A stretch of 64,000 bases of DNA, taken from the NCBI GenBank assembly GCA_032173965.1, contig CM063287.1:8995859-9059858 (forward strand). Direction: 5' to 3'. A program made the translations under genes and the position numbers. Source of the stretch: Sitta carolinensis. Taxonomy: Eukaryota > Chordata > Aves > Passeriformes > Sittidae. The notes under the pieces were generated by a model. The model saw only the letters and a program-made list of their open reading frames with translations, searched no databases and was not told the origin of the DNA. Shown one piece after another: positions 1-10,139 of the stretch (positions are counted from its first letter, which is position 1; the number at the start of each line of letters is the position of its first letter).

Positions 1-470
1 TAGTTCAGTTTTAAAAGACTAATTCCTATAATGAAGTATTCCATTCCAGAATAATTGGAGCAGATCAGAACTTTGGGTAGGTGGCTGTGCAAAGCACTTT
101 TAAAACCCTATCAGAAAGTATTTTTAATTCTAATAAAAATTCTAAATTCTGTTATTTTTAAGGCAAAGGAAGAAATTACATCCAAAAGGTGTTTTCTACA
201 GGTGTTCTGACACTTCTGTGCATGAACCTGAGCTGAATGAATGTCCTCATTAATGTCAACAAAGTGTTGATCTGAAAACATAATAATGACATGGATTTTT
301 ACATAATTTTAAAAATCTAGCCTATTACATCTGAAATATTCCTTTGTCAGAATAACCCGTCTGCACAGACCTGTTGAAAGAAAACAGTGATTACATAGAG
401 AACATCAGAAAGAAATTGTAAATAACCATCATCCAACACAGCAAGTATTTTTATCACTGCATTTGCTTAC
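1..470 (-). other. CHAT: CHAT intron, 5' part (continues outside the window)
   Basis: This is intron sequence following the CHAT exon that ends at 471. The splice donor, reading GTAAGC on the minus strand, is at 470-465. The sequence is AT-rich with no recognisable exon or repeat. The next CHAT exon (expected to begin with the VSEYWLND-type sequence) lies beyond base 1. Confidence 0.7.
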
Positions 471-662
471 CCAGTTTATTGTCTTTTCACTTCTTTCCTC
501 AAGAATTTGCTGCAAGGATTCCCCCAGGCCTCCTGCAATTCCAAATTTCTCCACAATGGCCTTGGTCTTTTTAAATTGCTCCTCTGGCACCAAGTGTTCC
601 ATGCACTGTAGGTACATGCGTAATGTCTGTTGCAGTGGTGGAACTGGAAGTTTTGGCACTTC
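471..662 (-). CDS. CHAT: CHAT internal coding exon (choline O-acetyltransferase, N-terminal part)
   Basis: Choline acetyltransferase makes acetylcholine from choline and acetyl-CoA in the cytosol of cholinergic neurons. This 192-nt exon encodes exactly 64 residues, beginning [14 protein letters not shown] and ending [10 protein letters not shown]. It matches the conserved N-terminal region of vertebrate ChAT ([37 protein letters not shown]). The acceptor is a pyrimidine-rich stretch ending CTAG just above 662. That TAG is also an in-frame stop, which shows the exon cannot extend upstream. The donor is GG|GTAAGC at 471/470. Both intron phases are 0. In mammals the next residues are VSEYWLND, consistent with an exon end at NW. 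The carnitine/choline acyltransferase catalytic histidine is encoded further downstream, outside the window. It joins in phase 0 to the start exon at 2555-2700. Confidence 0.95.
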
Positions 663-2554
663 CTAGTCATTAAAAAGAAATATATATCTGTAAGTAATTC
701 TACTTGTTTCCAATCTGTCCTCTTTTGTTTTCCTATTTTTTGTGTTTTGTTGCTGATTAATATGTTACATCTCTTTTAAAATTAATTCATTCTGTTTTAG
801 CAGTTGAGAGGCCTGATTACTAAAAACTCAGTTTTTGTAGGGTTTCAAATGGATAGAGCCGGGGACTAGTGGAAAATTGGCAAGGACACTATTCCCTGGT
901 AAAAATTCTAGAAATCCTAGGACAAAGAGGCATGGCGCCAGCTAAACTTCCTGAGCTAAACTCTAGGAAATCTGCAAATACATTGCAAAATAATAAAATA
1001 ATATCTTAAGGTTTTTCATTAGTAAAGAAGTGCATTTAGCTTGTGATTAGTAAAACCATGGGTTAATACTTGTCTGATTGCTACTATGAGTGGTTATAAA
1101 ATGATGGAAGTAGAAAACATGCAGGTCTACCTGCTCATTAGTACTGACTATGTACAGTCCTCAATAAGCTTGTGTTTTACCCTGCCAAACCTCTGCTGTC
1201 AGTCAGTCTGGAACCCTCCTGGAAGGCTTGATAAAACATTTCTGTTTGTACTTCCTTTCTCCTTACCCTGTTGGGAGCAATAGTATCTGGGGAAGAAGAG
1301 AGTTCCATGCTGTCCATGCAATTAAGTTACCTTTGTTTTTTAATGTAGAATTAACCAAGTGAAGTGTAATTAGTCATTTAAAAGCCAGAGCAATTATGGG
1401 GGCAATGGGAAAACCAAGCAAAGAGGTAATTCATGAAAGACTGGGAAATTGCAAGAGGCTGTGATGCTTTAAGCATGGTTCCTCAGGGAGGGAGCTGTGT
1501 CTCTTAGTTGAGAAATGGCCATCTAATGCAGCTATGCTTGTCCATTAGTGATTAGTGTAGGCCATAAACTTTTGGAGGCTTTATTTTTCTAATTTGATTC
1601 TTGCCCATCTCCTAAAGTAGGCAACATTCAGATTTTTTTGCTAGCTCTTGCTGTAATGGACATTCATTTTAGTAGGATTTCAGGCCATAGTGTGATTTTG
1701 GGTGGAAGAAAGGATTAGCAGTTACCTGTCCCACCTGCTGCTGAGAGTTAGTCCAGTGCATGCAGGGAGGGAGGGTGTGGGGGAAGTGCTCTGAACAGCA
1801 GGCAGGGACTGGGTGTCCTCTGTGCTCAAGTATCAGCTCTGCCTTTTGACATCTGCAGAAAAGTCAGTACTGTATTACATTCCCTATCTAGAAGCCAAAG
1901 ATTTTAGATACTCATGAAAAGTGTCATAGGGTTATTAATAGAAATGCAAATCAAATTTAGCCCGTAATAGATCTGTAATAAAAGAATGGCAATTCTACAG
2001 TTTCAAGCTATGTTTAGTCAAGACATACTTCTTTTGTCATTGATTTCTCGGTCATTGGAAACAGATGTGCTAACTAGCATTTCTTTTTGATGCCCAGCTT
2101 TGGCCCTGTATTTCTGGATAAGGTTCCTGTGCAGTTTATGAGTCTGCTTAGGAAAAATAACCCTGCAGGCTGACTATTGACAGGCATACACACCCAGCAC
2201 CTTCTAAACCAGCTTGAAAATCAATCGTATGTGATAGTTTGATAGTGCTGTACTAGCATAAGTAATTTCATGTCATCTCTTTGTAGTATAAAAATATTTG
2301 TTGTATAATAATATTTAATTTACTGTAATTCTTCAGAGGATGTTGGAAGAAGGAGTTTATTTGGATATGAGAAGCACTTGTGTTAGATCAAGGTTTCTGG
2401 TATAAACTTGCAGGATAACTGGTGTTCCCTGAAATGAAGAAATCAGCTCTAGAACAGAGCTTGGGTTGCAATTATGATATTGATTTACAAAATTAAAAGT
2501 TGTTAGGTCATCTTCTTTTTTTTCCTTTTTGTTTTCCTGGAAAGAGTTACTTAC
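663..2554 (-). other. CHAT: CHAT intron between start exon and 471-662 exon
   Basis: This 1,892-bp intron starts with GTAAGT on the minus strand at 2554 and ends in CTAG at 663-666. It is AT-rich and contains no ORF or repeat that I recognise. A 12-codon open stretch at 1726-1761 with its own GT donor is discussed among the rejected items. Confidence 0.7.
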
Positions 2555-2700
2555 TCTTTCATCTTTACTGCATGTATCTTTCTCGTTCTTCTGCATGTTT
2601 TTTTTCTAGGTCAGGCATTCCTTCATTTCTTTTGGTATCTTTCGTTGAGGACAGAAATTGAAGTCACTTGGGGACACTTATGGAGCCTGATGCCTCAATT
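2555..2700 (-). CDS. CHAT: CHAT exon carrying the translation start (frame anomaly at an A8 run)
   Basis: The exon is bounded by a good acceptor (pyrimidine-rich tract ending TTTACAG, minus strand, just above 2700) and a near-consensus donor, AGA|GTAAGT, at 2555/2554. The frame open to the donor starts at the ATG at 2596-2594 and reads MQKNEKDTCSKDER. It ends in phase 0, as the downstream exon (EVPKLP) requires. An upstream ATG at 2618-2616 reads MPDLEK, strikingly like the conserved MPILEK start of rodent ChAT. That frame is shifted by one base at a run of eight A residues (plus strand T at 2598-2605) and stops after 17 codons. With one A fewer it would run MPDLEKNMQK into the same frame, resembling the mammalian EKxPxK spacing. 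Either the run is a sequencing error or variant, or this species starts at 2596. The part of the exon above 2618 is 5' untranslated. The identification rests on splice sites, phase and N-terminal similarity, not on an alignment. Confidence 0.75.
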
Positions 2701-5150
2701 CTGTAAATAGAAAAGATTTAAAGTCCTGTCAGTACCCATTATTTATAACCAAAATGTACGAGGGGAGTATTCCCTTCACAAACACACACAGAAGCTTCAG
2801 AATGCAAACCTGAAGAGAAATAGAAGTACAACATTCAAAGTAGCTGAACCGAGCTCTATGGAGATTGCTCTGACATTCTGTTTGTCTCATTTTGCTAGAA
2901 ATTTATTTATTCAGAACTATCTGATACTCATAAAAGGTCCCTTCTCAGCATGGTTTATTTTGTCACTAATTTCCTTTGCAATTTATTGTGGCACAATATG
3001 TGTGCTTTGTATTACTGTTATATGTCAGCTGGAGGAAAGGGGACTTTTCTTTGAATGTGCTTACGTTGACACAGGTAATGTTGCAGTTTTCTAAATTAGG
3101 ATCTTATATTTCCTTCCCTTACCATTTTATATGACAGGACCACAGCCTTTAAATGTATTTTTCATGGCACTGCTCCATGGGTACAGTGAGGTGCCATGCT
3201 AGAAGATGTAAAAATGAGCTTGACGGAGATGTGCCTTTGCCCTCTGCAGCATAGAATCTCACAGTGTACCAGTGCTTTGGGGCATAGGTCTGGGCTGGGG
3301 GACCCTGTGAGCCTGCCTGTGAAGGCTGTGGGAGGACTGGCAGGGGTGCTGTACCTTGGGTTTGAGACATTTTGTAGAGCAGTCTTTCCAAATAGCATAT
3401 ACTTATCCAGGGAGACAGCTTAACCTCCCAAAAGTCACAAAAGTAATCTGTGACAGAGCAAAAGACTCATGTCTCTCTGGTATTGTGCTTATCCTGGCTT
3501 TCACTTCTAAAGATGCTTCTTAACTCCTTTTCTGTGCAGGAATAAGCTATCTGACATGCATATTTCTTCTGCTACACTAGTGACTACACCAAGTGATTGT
3601 CCTTCAATTACGACAGTACATAAGTACAGCTAAAGCAGAGGGAAGTTTTTGTGTTCAGTCAGGTCTTGATGGATTAAAGGTTTGTTTTCTTTTAATTACT
3701 TTGCACTGTGTGTATGCAAAATATAAAAGACAACGTGATGACTATGTAGAAAATATTTTTTTTCTGTAATCTTTGGAATTATTATATTCAGGGCGCTGGA
3801 ATTATTTCTACAACAGCTTTTAAGAACAATTTGGATTAAACTCTACAGTGTATGAAAATGAAGAGTTTTGTTCAGCAGTAGGCAGAGATGGCTGTGGATT
3901 ATTCCTCTCCTGAGGAATTAGCTTGGCTATTCCAGCCTTGCAGCTTCAGCATGGCTCTGCCAATGTGTATGTGGTCACTGACACCTTGTGTTGATCCTGT
4001 CCTCTCTCTTATGGCTGTCATTGGGGGCCTTGTGCTGTGAAATAAGTTGGATAAGGTTGAGAGATGTCCCTGGGGCCCTGCAATGAGCCACACAGCAAAC
4101 TCGTGTTGATCTGTCATCTGCTCACAATTTCAACCCAGGTGAGAGATGATTTCCCTCATGGAAAGGCCACATTAACCCCCTGCACTGCTTTGCTCCCTCT
4201 TGTGTGCTGCACAAGGCTCATCACTTAGCCTTGCACTCCATTCCTAAAACACAGCTTCAAAGCACCCCAAATAATGCACATCCTGTAACTCTTGGAAGAC
4301 TGTTGGTTTGCCCAGTTGTTTATGGGCTGGAACCAGCCGCCCTGCATTCAAATACAGAGCAGCCATTTTGTCTTTAGAGCCCCTCAAACTGTACTCCCTT
4401 AAAGGAAAAATCCTGCTGGTATTCCTTTTGCTGGGACTTTTGTTCTTTCTTTCCTTATGCTTTTTTTGTCAAACTGCAATATGGTTTCACACTGACTAAA
4501 AGTCAGCTCAGTGTCTCTGGGAACTGCTACTACTAAGAGCCCTGAATATCTGTAAAAACAGTGTGATAAAGAGTTTGGAGGTGGTAGCCTGAACTGTGCT
4601 TTTCTCAGTTGCGGGGATGAACGGAGGCTTTGTCTCTGGTTCAAGTGCTGACAGCTTAGCATCCACCCAATCCTGTATTTGCTTAATAAGGGACAAGAAA
4701 ACTGACACAGGAGAAAATCCTGCAGAAATTCAAGATGACTTCAAAGTTGCTCACTAGAAAGCTGAGAGGTACATTGTCAAAGTTATTAGGAAAAAAAAAT
4801 TAATCCTAGCTGTTTTTATTTACAGCTGGCTTAGCTGGAGGGCCAGGGTGAGCAGCTTAGCACGGTGGCTGCGAGTCACAGCAGGCTGGGGAGCCCTGTG
4901 GCCTTCCCCACAGCTCAAAGCAGCAACTCAAATCCACAACAAAAGGCACTGATGTCTCCGTTAGCAGATAGGAGAGAAAGACTAAAATAAGCCCAAGTGC
5001 TTATACTTCAGTTCTCCTGACACGGTGGACTAGGGAGGCAGCTGGCAGTACTATTGTATTGTTGGGGCAATACATTCAGTCCCCATTCATTCATCCTTAC
5101 TCTCAGTGTTATCAGGAGAATAAGCTTAAAGTTCTCAGGAATCTATGCTT
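2701..5150 (-). other. CHAT 5' intron, no gene seen
   Basis: This is intron sequence between the candidate 5' exon ending at 5572 and the CHAT start exon. It holds short AT-rich and low-complexity stretches. No coding exon, RNA gene or interspersed repeat was recognised here. Confidence 0.5.
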
Positions 5151-5571
5151 GAAGTTAAGAGGAATGTACGCGTTGTTAGGAACACACGTGTGAAGCGCGC
5201 ACAGCCGCGGCAGCGGTCATTGCGAGCGCAGCCCGGAGCCGCCCTGTCGCCGGCCGTGAGCTCCCTGCGGACCCGTCGGGGAGCGCTCACGCTCCGCCGG
5301 CGGCTGCCGGCACCGTCCGAGACCTTCCCAAGCCTCAGCCCCGCAGGAGCCCTTTCCCTCCCGAACCGCCGTCGTGGCGGGACACTCGGGCGCGGCGAAA
5401 CGGGCGGCCCCGTGGGTGCCGCCTAACGCGCCGAGTTTGGCGAAGGGAGCTCGCTCGGCTCGGCTCCGGGGGACCCGCCGCCCCCGCTCCCGCTCTCCCC
5501 GGCCCCAGGCTCTCCCGCAGCCGCGCCGTCGGGGCAGCGGCAGGCGCGGGGCGCTGCCCGCCCGCCCGTAC

Positions 5572-5660
5572 CTGCTCGTCGGGAGCTCCGGAGCGGCTGC
5601 CGGGCGGGCTCTGTCCAAGGTACCGCCGCCTGCTCCGCGGCCAGGTCCCCTCTGGGTGGG
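5572..5660 (-). other. CHAT: candidate CHAT 5' non-coding exon, 3' edge
   Basis: The minus-strand sequence ends in GACGAGCAG|GTACGG, a good splice donor, at 5572/5571. The exon would join the acceptor at 2700. Its 5' end cannot be placed, and 5660 is arbitrary. An RE1-like 21-mer lies 35 nt upstream of the donor. I infer an M- or N-type 5' exon by position only. Confidence 0.35.
5607..5627 (-). promoter_or_regulatory. RE1/NRSE-like site (candidate REST-binding element)
   Basis: On the minus strand, 14 of 21 positions match the classical RE1 consensus. The GGACAG half is intact (ACCTTGGACAGAGCC) and two of the mismatches fall at variable central positions. The left half is weaker (GGCGGTACC). 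Mammalian cholinergic loci carry an RE1 upstream of the R exon that silences them in non-neuronal cells. This one sits elsewhere, in the downstream CpG island, so its role is uncertain. Confidence 0.35.
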
Positions 5661-6499
5661 GGCGTGCGGAGGGCGGCTCATCCCCGCCGCCTCTGGCTCC
5701 TCCCCGCCCCGCATCGCCGGCCCGGCCCGGCCCGGCCCTGCCCCACCGCCCCTCCCGCTGCGCGCAACAGGCGCCGCTGCCTGCGATGCTGCCCGCCCGC
5801 GGGGGCGGGTGCCGCGGCGCCGGCTCGGCCCGTGCCGGCCGTGAGGGCAGGCGGGGGCAGCGGGGCATAGCCGCGCTCGCCGGCGCTCTTACGGCTGTCG
5901 GGGTCAGCCTCGGCGGCGGCAAAGGAAGCCCCAAGGGGCTGCTGTGCTCGCAGACCCGCCTTGCCACGGGGCTTGTCTCCAGGGTCGAGAAGTGTCGCCG
6001 TGGGTCATCCGCAGTTCTGGAAAGCTCGGTGGCCCAACGGGCGTGCGGCGCTGCCAGTGGCTGCCGGCAGTACGGCCGGGCGGGCTGGAAGCCGCGACGG
6101 GGCGGCAGCGGTGCCGGGGTGTGCCCGGGCTCGGCGGCAGCTGCCGTGCGGCCAGCAGCAGCAGCGGCCCGGGGCGGCAGCGCGGGCGGCGACCTGGAGG
6201 CGTCTCCGCTTTTGCCGCTTGCCACAAAGAAGCGGCTGCGGTTTAGGGAAGGGGGTTTCACCTCCCACGGCGGTGGCCATTGCTCCTTGGCCGATCCCCC
6301 GTGCCAAAGCGCCATCCCGCTGTTTTCACGAGTTTTGCGCCGCCTGAGCAGCGACTCGACCGCCCCGGCGGGAGCTGCGGAGTCGTGCGTCCGGCGCAGC
6401 TCCGCGGAACCGACCGGCCGCGGCTCCGCGGCGCCCTGGTCCCCAGGGACGGATGGGAGACCTTTAATAGGTGCTATGGCCGCTTGGAAATGTGTTTTT

Positions 6500-7118
6500 T
6501 TTTTTTTTCCCCCTCTTGCGATTACAAACAATGTATTTTGTTTCCTAATAGGTTAAGAATTAAAATAAACGATTTTTTTTTATATTAAGAGAAATTTATA
6601 GGGCAGATTAGGCAGTCTGGTTCCCTTGTGAGTGGATCGAAGGTTTACACTGTTTGCAAATGTTTGAAGGAAGCGATTCACCCGTCTTTTGTTTTTGTTG
6701 AATCCCTGTCGAGTCACTGAGGTAGGTGGCTTTTAATTGGGTCAGCATTTAGCACTGAGAAAGGCACCTTTCAATATTGTACCTCTAACTGCTGGTGATG
6801 TAATTTTTGAAATACTTGAAAACTGAAATTCATGATTGTGAGGAATTAAAATTGAATTCGCATGAGAATTCAAGGAGCTGTTTTTAAGCAAGAAGGAGCA
6901 CGGTTGAAGAACGATATTGCTTGCTCAGACCCATTATGTTGAGAAGAATGAATGAGAACATTTTGTACTGGGGTTTTCTCCTGTGCCATTTTGGTAGCTA
7001 GTGAGAATTGTGCTCTGGGGAATTGTTACTTTAGGGGTTACACCGAGCACAACCAGCTCCCTCCCTCAAGTAGCCCTCAAAAACAAAACAAAAGACAATC
7101 GATCCCCCTTCAATTCTG
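6500..7118 (-). other. Spacer between CpG island and VAChT 3' region
   Basis: AT-rich sequence with short T runs (6496-6508 and 6569-6578). No exon or repeat was recognised. Confidence 0.5.
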
Positions 7119-7124
7119 TTTATT
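7119..7124 (-). terminator. SLC18A3: candidate VAChT polyadenylation signal (distal)
   Basis: AATAAA on the minus strand, about 645 nt past the VAChT stop codon. It is a plausible 3' end, but the site actually used is not known. Confidence 0.35.
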
Positions 7125-7223
7125 CAGATCGTATTATTCTCGTAACTTGGACTTCAACATAATACAGCATATTGCACTTACGGAGAGCAGCACAAGAGAG
7201 AAAAAAAAGGTACAATACTTCAG

Positions 7224-7229
7224 TTTATT
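7224..7229 (-). terminator. SLC18A3: candidate VAChT polyadenylation signal (proximal)
   Basis: AATAAA on the minus strand, about 540 nt past the stop codon. The region between it and 7768 would be the 3' UTR. It contains a T18-type run near 7481-7499 and no other feature. Confidence 0.35.
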
Positions 7230-7767
7230 TCCAGGGAAGAATAAAATGAGACAGCTGTTGCTCTTCTTAAATACATGAAACCAACTGAAAGTCTGAGTAT
7301 ATGTACACAAGATTTACTAAGTCCCTGAATACACAATTTGAAATTTTACACATACTTTTTTGCTTTTCTTGTCATTTTTACAGAGATATACAGTATGTCA
7401 CACACAGTTTCAGTCTGAGAACACTCTGCACAATTATACCCCAGCTGCAAGGCTGTTGGGTTTTTTGTTTTCTTTTCGGTGTTTTTTTTTTTTTTTTTGA
7501 AAGATCCCCTCAGATTTCTGCTAATGATTACTGCAGTATTTTTTTCCAGAATTGTCTCCCATTTCCCACCCCTTCCACCTTGCCAGAATGCTGAGGGAAA
7601 TACTGATTAAAAGTAAGTCTAGAAGAAAGCCATTACATCATGACAAAGGTTAAACTGTAGATATTGCACGTCAGTACAGAAACATAATGCAGTAACATTC
7701 TCATCCCCCGCTTTGCCTCTCTCCCACGTGTCTCTCCTTGCTCCTGGGTCTGAGCCATGTGGGGAAC

Positions 7768-9354
7768 CTAACTGTACTCATAGTCTGATGAGTCCTCCTC
7801 AGACACCCCTTTCAGGTCTCTGTGGTAAGAGCCCATGCCGTTCTCATCCATCTCGCCTGCTGGCTGGAGGCTTTTGCCCTTGCCTTTGCGTTCTTCCATT
7901 TTGATGGTGTCATAGAGTCCCTTAGGTCCTTCTTCAAGGAGGATGTTCCTCTCCGAGTGAGAGGGTTTCATTTGGCAGACATTTTTGAGAAAGAGAAGGA
8001 CAGGGGCATAAAGCACGTTGGCAAGCCCCATGCCCAGGTTGAGCTGTGCAAAGCCCATGGTGTGCACGATCTGGCCGGCCACGATGGGCCCCAGAGCATA
8101 CGCCACGCAGTAGGAGATGTCTGCAATGGCGTAGACGCTGCCATAGACAGAGACGTGACGCACGTCCACCAGGAAAGCCAGGGTGGGCAGCAGGGCTGTG
8201 TCCACCAGGGCGATGCCGAAGCAAATGCCACAAAGGGGAATGATGACCTGCCCGAAATTTCTGCAGGCTGGCACCAAGCAGGAGCTGGCACCGATGATAG
8301 CCATGCCCAGGGCCCCGTAAAACCACTGCAGGTGTGGGTAGGCAGCAGCCAGTTGGACGGTGACATACACGCCCAGCACGTGGGGGAAGAAGGCGGGCAG
8401 CCAGGTGAGGCCCACCTCCCACTCGCTGGCCCCCATGGAATCCTTCATCCAGTTGGCGATGGTGGGCTCCAGGAAAGCCAGGGGGATGTTGCAGGTGGCC
8501 AGAGCCCCTGCCACCACGGCAATGTAGGGGTCGATCATGAGGCGGTGTATGGGAGTGCCGACAGGCATGTTGGCCCGTGCCCCGGTGCCGCCGGGCGGCG
8601 CCAGGACCAGCAGCAGCAGCCCGTCGAGGAGGCAGACGCAGGCCAGCACCAGGAAGGGCACCCGCTTGCCCGCGAACTCGTAGAGGACGCCGCCGAAGGG
8701 GGGGGCGGCCAGGCTGCCGAAGGAGATGCAGGCCAGCGCCGTGCCCAGGGCGCGGCTCCGCGCCGGCTCCTCGGGGTAGCGGTCGGCGATGAGGGCGATG
8801 CCGGCGGTGTCCGCAAAGGCAGAGCCCAGCCCCTGCAGACTGCGCGCCGCGAACAGCGTCGCGTAGTTCTCGGCGAAGGCGAAGGTGGCGGTGGAGAGGA
8901 ACAGGACGGCCAGCCCGGCCAGCAGCGGCGCCTCGTAGCCCACGCGGTCGATGAGTGTGCCGCTGAGGGGGTTGACCAGCAGCTGCAGCATGGCTTTGGA
9001 GGCGAACAGCACCCCGATCTGCACGTCCTCGTTGCTCCCCGAGGTCGGCGGGTACCGCGCAGGCAGAAGGCTCCGGTTGCCGCCGCCGCTCCCGTTGCCC
9101 CCCGCGGGCGCGGACGGGCCGGCGGTGCTTCCGCCGCCGCGCATGGCCGCGATGTAGTCGGGGATGATGGGCACGATGACCATGTAGAGCATGTTGTCCA
9201 GCAGCAGCGCCACGCACACCACCATCAGCAGCAGCCGCCGCTGCCGCCGTGCCTCCCCCATGGCTGTGCCCAGCTGCCGCCGCCGCTCACCCACCGCCTC
9301 CGAGAGCCGCTCCACGGCGGCCCGCGCCCGGCCCGCGCCCCCCGCCTCCGACAT
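7768..9354 (-). CDS. SLC18A3: Vesicular acetylcholine transporter (VAChT), complete single-exon gene
   Basis: This transporter of the major facilitator superfamily exchanges luminal protons for cytosolic acetylcholine and fills synaptic vesicles. The 528-aa protein has the family's usual length and about 12 membrane segments. TM1 lies near residues 41-69 and contains D53 in [13 protein letters not shown]. The large luminal loop (about 70-108) has sequons at N87 (NGS) and N93 (NRS). K120 lies in VLFASK. The TM4-5 segment reads [15 protein letters not shown], and the TM10-11 region has D385 and D397 in [17 protein letters not shown]. The cytosolic tail has a dileucine sorting motif ([10 protein letters not shown]472/L473) and ends in an acidic stretch. 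I chose the ATG at 9354-9352 because [22 protein letters not shown] aligns with the mammalian start. The frame stays open to 9444 but has no upstream ATG, and the GTG there is the R-exon splice donor. It is nested in the first CHAT intron in the same direction, as in other animals. Confidence 0.97.
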   Translation of the reverse strand: MSEAGGAGRARAAVERLSEAVGERRRQLGTAMGEARRQRRLLLMVVCVALLLDNMLYMVIVPIIPDYIAAMRGGGSTAGPSAPAGGNGSGGGNRSLLPARYPPTSGSNEDVQIGVLFASKAMLQLLVNPLSGTLIDRVGYEAPLLAGLAVLFLSTATFAFAENYATLFAARSLQGLGSAFADTAGIALIADRYPEEPARSRALGTALACISFGSLAAPPFGGVLYEFAGKRVPFLVLACVCLLDGLLLLVLAPPGGTGARANMPVGTPIHRLMIDPYIAVVAGALATCNIPLAFLEPTIANWMKDSMGASEWEVGLTWLPAFFPHVLGVYVTVQLAAAYPHLQWFYGALGMAIIGASSCLVPACRNFGQVIIPLCGICFGIALVDTALLPTLAFLVDVRHVSVYGSVYAIADISYCVAYALGPIVAGQIVHTMGFAQLNLGMGLANVLYAPVLLFLKNVCQMKPSHSERNILLEEGPKGLYDTIKMEERKGKGKSLQPAGEMDENGMGSYHRDLKGVSEEDSSDYEYS

Positions 9355-9440
9355 GGCCCTCAGCGCCGCCGCCGCCCCGCCGCCCGCATGGGGCACGGCG
9401 GGGGCGGCCCCGCCGCCTCGGCCGCCCGAGCCGCCGCCGC

Positions 9441-9509
9441 TCACCTCCGGGCGGCTGCCGTCAGCCCGCGCCGCCGCTGCGAGGCGGCTCCGAGGGGCCG
9501 GTCCTCCAT
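9441..9509 (-). CDS. possible 22-codon upstream ORF spanning the R-exon donor
   Basis: An ATG at 9509-9507 opens a short frame ([15 protein letters not shown]...) whose stop, TGA, is formed by the bases of the splice donor (AG|GTGA at 9446-9441). In an unspliced VAChT mRNA it would end there, 86 nt before the VAChT ATG. In a transcript spliced at 9445 it would lose that stop. Whether the ATG lies inside the mRNA depends on the unknown start site. No homologue is recognised. Confidence 0.25.
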   Translation of the reverse strand: MEDRPLGAASQRRRGLTAAARR

Positions 9510-9530
9510 CACCACACTAATAAGCGCCGC
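9445..9530 (-). other. CHAT: R-type first exon shared by CHAT and VAChT transcripts (5' end approximate)
   Basis: The minus strand reads CCCGGAG|GTGAGC at 9445/9444, a near-perfect splice donor 90 nt upstream of the VAChT start codon. In the mammalian cholinergic locus the R exon sits just upstream of VAChT. It is spliced to CHAT or read through to give VAChT mRNA. The same architecture is seen here. The 5' end is set only roughly, using a TTATTAG element at 9517-9523 and GC boxes above it. Confidence 0.55.
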
Positions 9531-10130
9531 GCACGGAAACCCCACCCGCCCCCGCCACCGCGCCGGCCCCGCCGCTCGCCCGCCCGCACTCGCCGCCCCG
9601 CCCCGCTGCACCGCGTCGGGGACAGCAGCCCTGCCCGCCGCGGTAAGGGGGCTGCGGGGCGGGGGTGCTGCCGGGGCTCCCCGCCCCGGGGGTGTGCCTG
9701 GGGAGGGCGGTGGGGACGCGGCACCGCCTCCGAGGCGGGGCCCGACGGCAACTCCGGCCGGCCCGACGGCGCGGCTGGCCGCGGACGGGCGGGCAGCGCT
9801 GGGAGCGGGCCCGGCTCCCCGGCAGCCTCCCGGAGCTTCCCCCTGGGCTGGGCCGACGTGCGCCCGCTGATGCTGCGGGCAGCGGCCCCACGCCCTCTCA
9901 GCCCTGCGTGGCCGCTGCCTCAGCGGAGCCCGGCTCGCCTACGGAGGTCGGCGATTGCGGGCTGTGCCGCCGTGCTGCCGCCGTCTAACCCGAGAGCTGC
10001 TCGGGGCTGACCGCCAGCACGGCGCGGCCGCCCAGGGCAGGGTGTGGAGGCGCTCGGAGGGGCTTGGCTAATCGGGAACGGGGCTAGCAGGGCTGGGCTG
10101 AGCCCTGCCCCACCTCAGGGGGGGGCGTGA
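9510..10130 (-). promoter_or_regulatory. GC-rich promoter region of the cholinergic locus
   Basis: The CpG-dense block continues from the VAChT coding region to about 10.1 kb. On the minus strand it has clustered GC boxes (around 9541-9556 and 9592-9606) and a TATA-like CTTATTAG at 9517-9524, a reasonable distance from the R-exon donor. I looked for a full RE1 element here and did not find one. Start sites are inferred, not seen. Confidence 0.55.
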
Positions 10131-10139
10131 GACCACGGA

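Larger units (their letters stand above)
5160..6480. promoter_or_regulatory. CpG island inside the cholinergic locus (candidate M/N-type CHAT promoter)
   Basis: About 1.3 kb of very GC-rich, CpG-dense sequence with sharp edges lies between the VAChT gene and the CHAT start exon. Mammalian CHAT has alternative 5' exons (N and M) with their own promoters in this position, downstream of VAChT. Several minus-strand GT donors occur in it: CAG|GTACGG at 5572, GCC|GTAAGA near 5886 and GGGAG|GTGAAA near 6264. Many long ORFs on both strands reflect base composition and are not real genes. The position of any start site is not determined here. Confidence 0.6.

Noticed and set aside
1726..1761. Alternative CHAT start exon (12 codons from ATG 1761 to a CAG|GTAACT donor, also phase 0)
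   Set aside because: The peptide MHWTNSQQQVGQ shows no likeness to any ChAT N-terminus. The 2555-2700 exon has a better donor, a clear acceptor and MPDLEK/EKxxQK similarity.
5335..6531. 398-codon minus-strand ORF and several other long ORFs in the CpG island
   Set aside because: Stop codons are rare in such GC-rich sequence, so long frames occur on both strands by chance. The products are R/P/A/G-rich without domains. Only the splice donor at 5572 was kept as a candidate feature.
7768..9444. 558-aa VAChT starting at GTG 9444
   Set aside because: The extra 30 residues begin at a GTG that is the R-exon splice donor, and there is no ATG. The ATG at 9354 matches the family N-terminus.
7822..9870. 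682-codon plus-strand ORF antisense to VAChT
   Set aside because: It mirrors the third-base GC bias of the VAChT coding strand. The product is low-complexity (H, Q, R, P, A rich) with no family resemblance, and the opposite strand encodes an unmistakable transporter.
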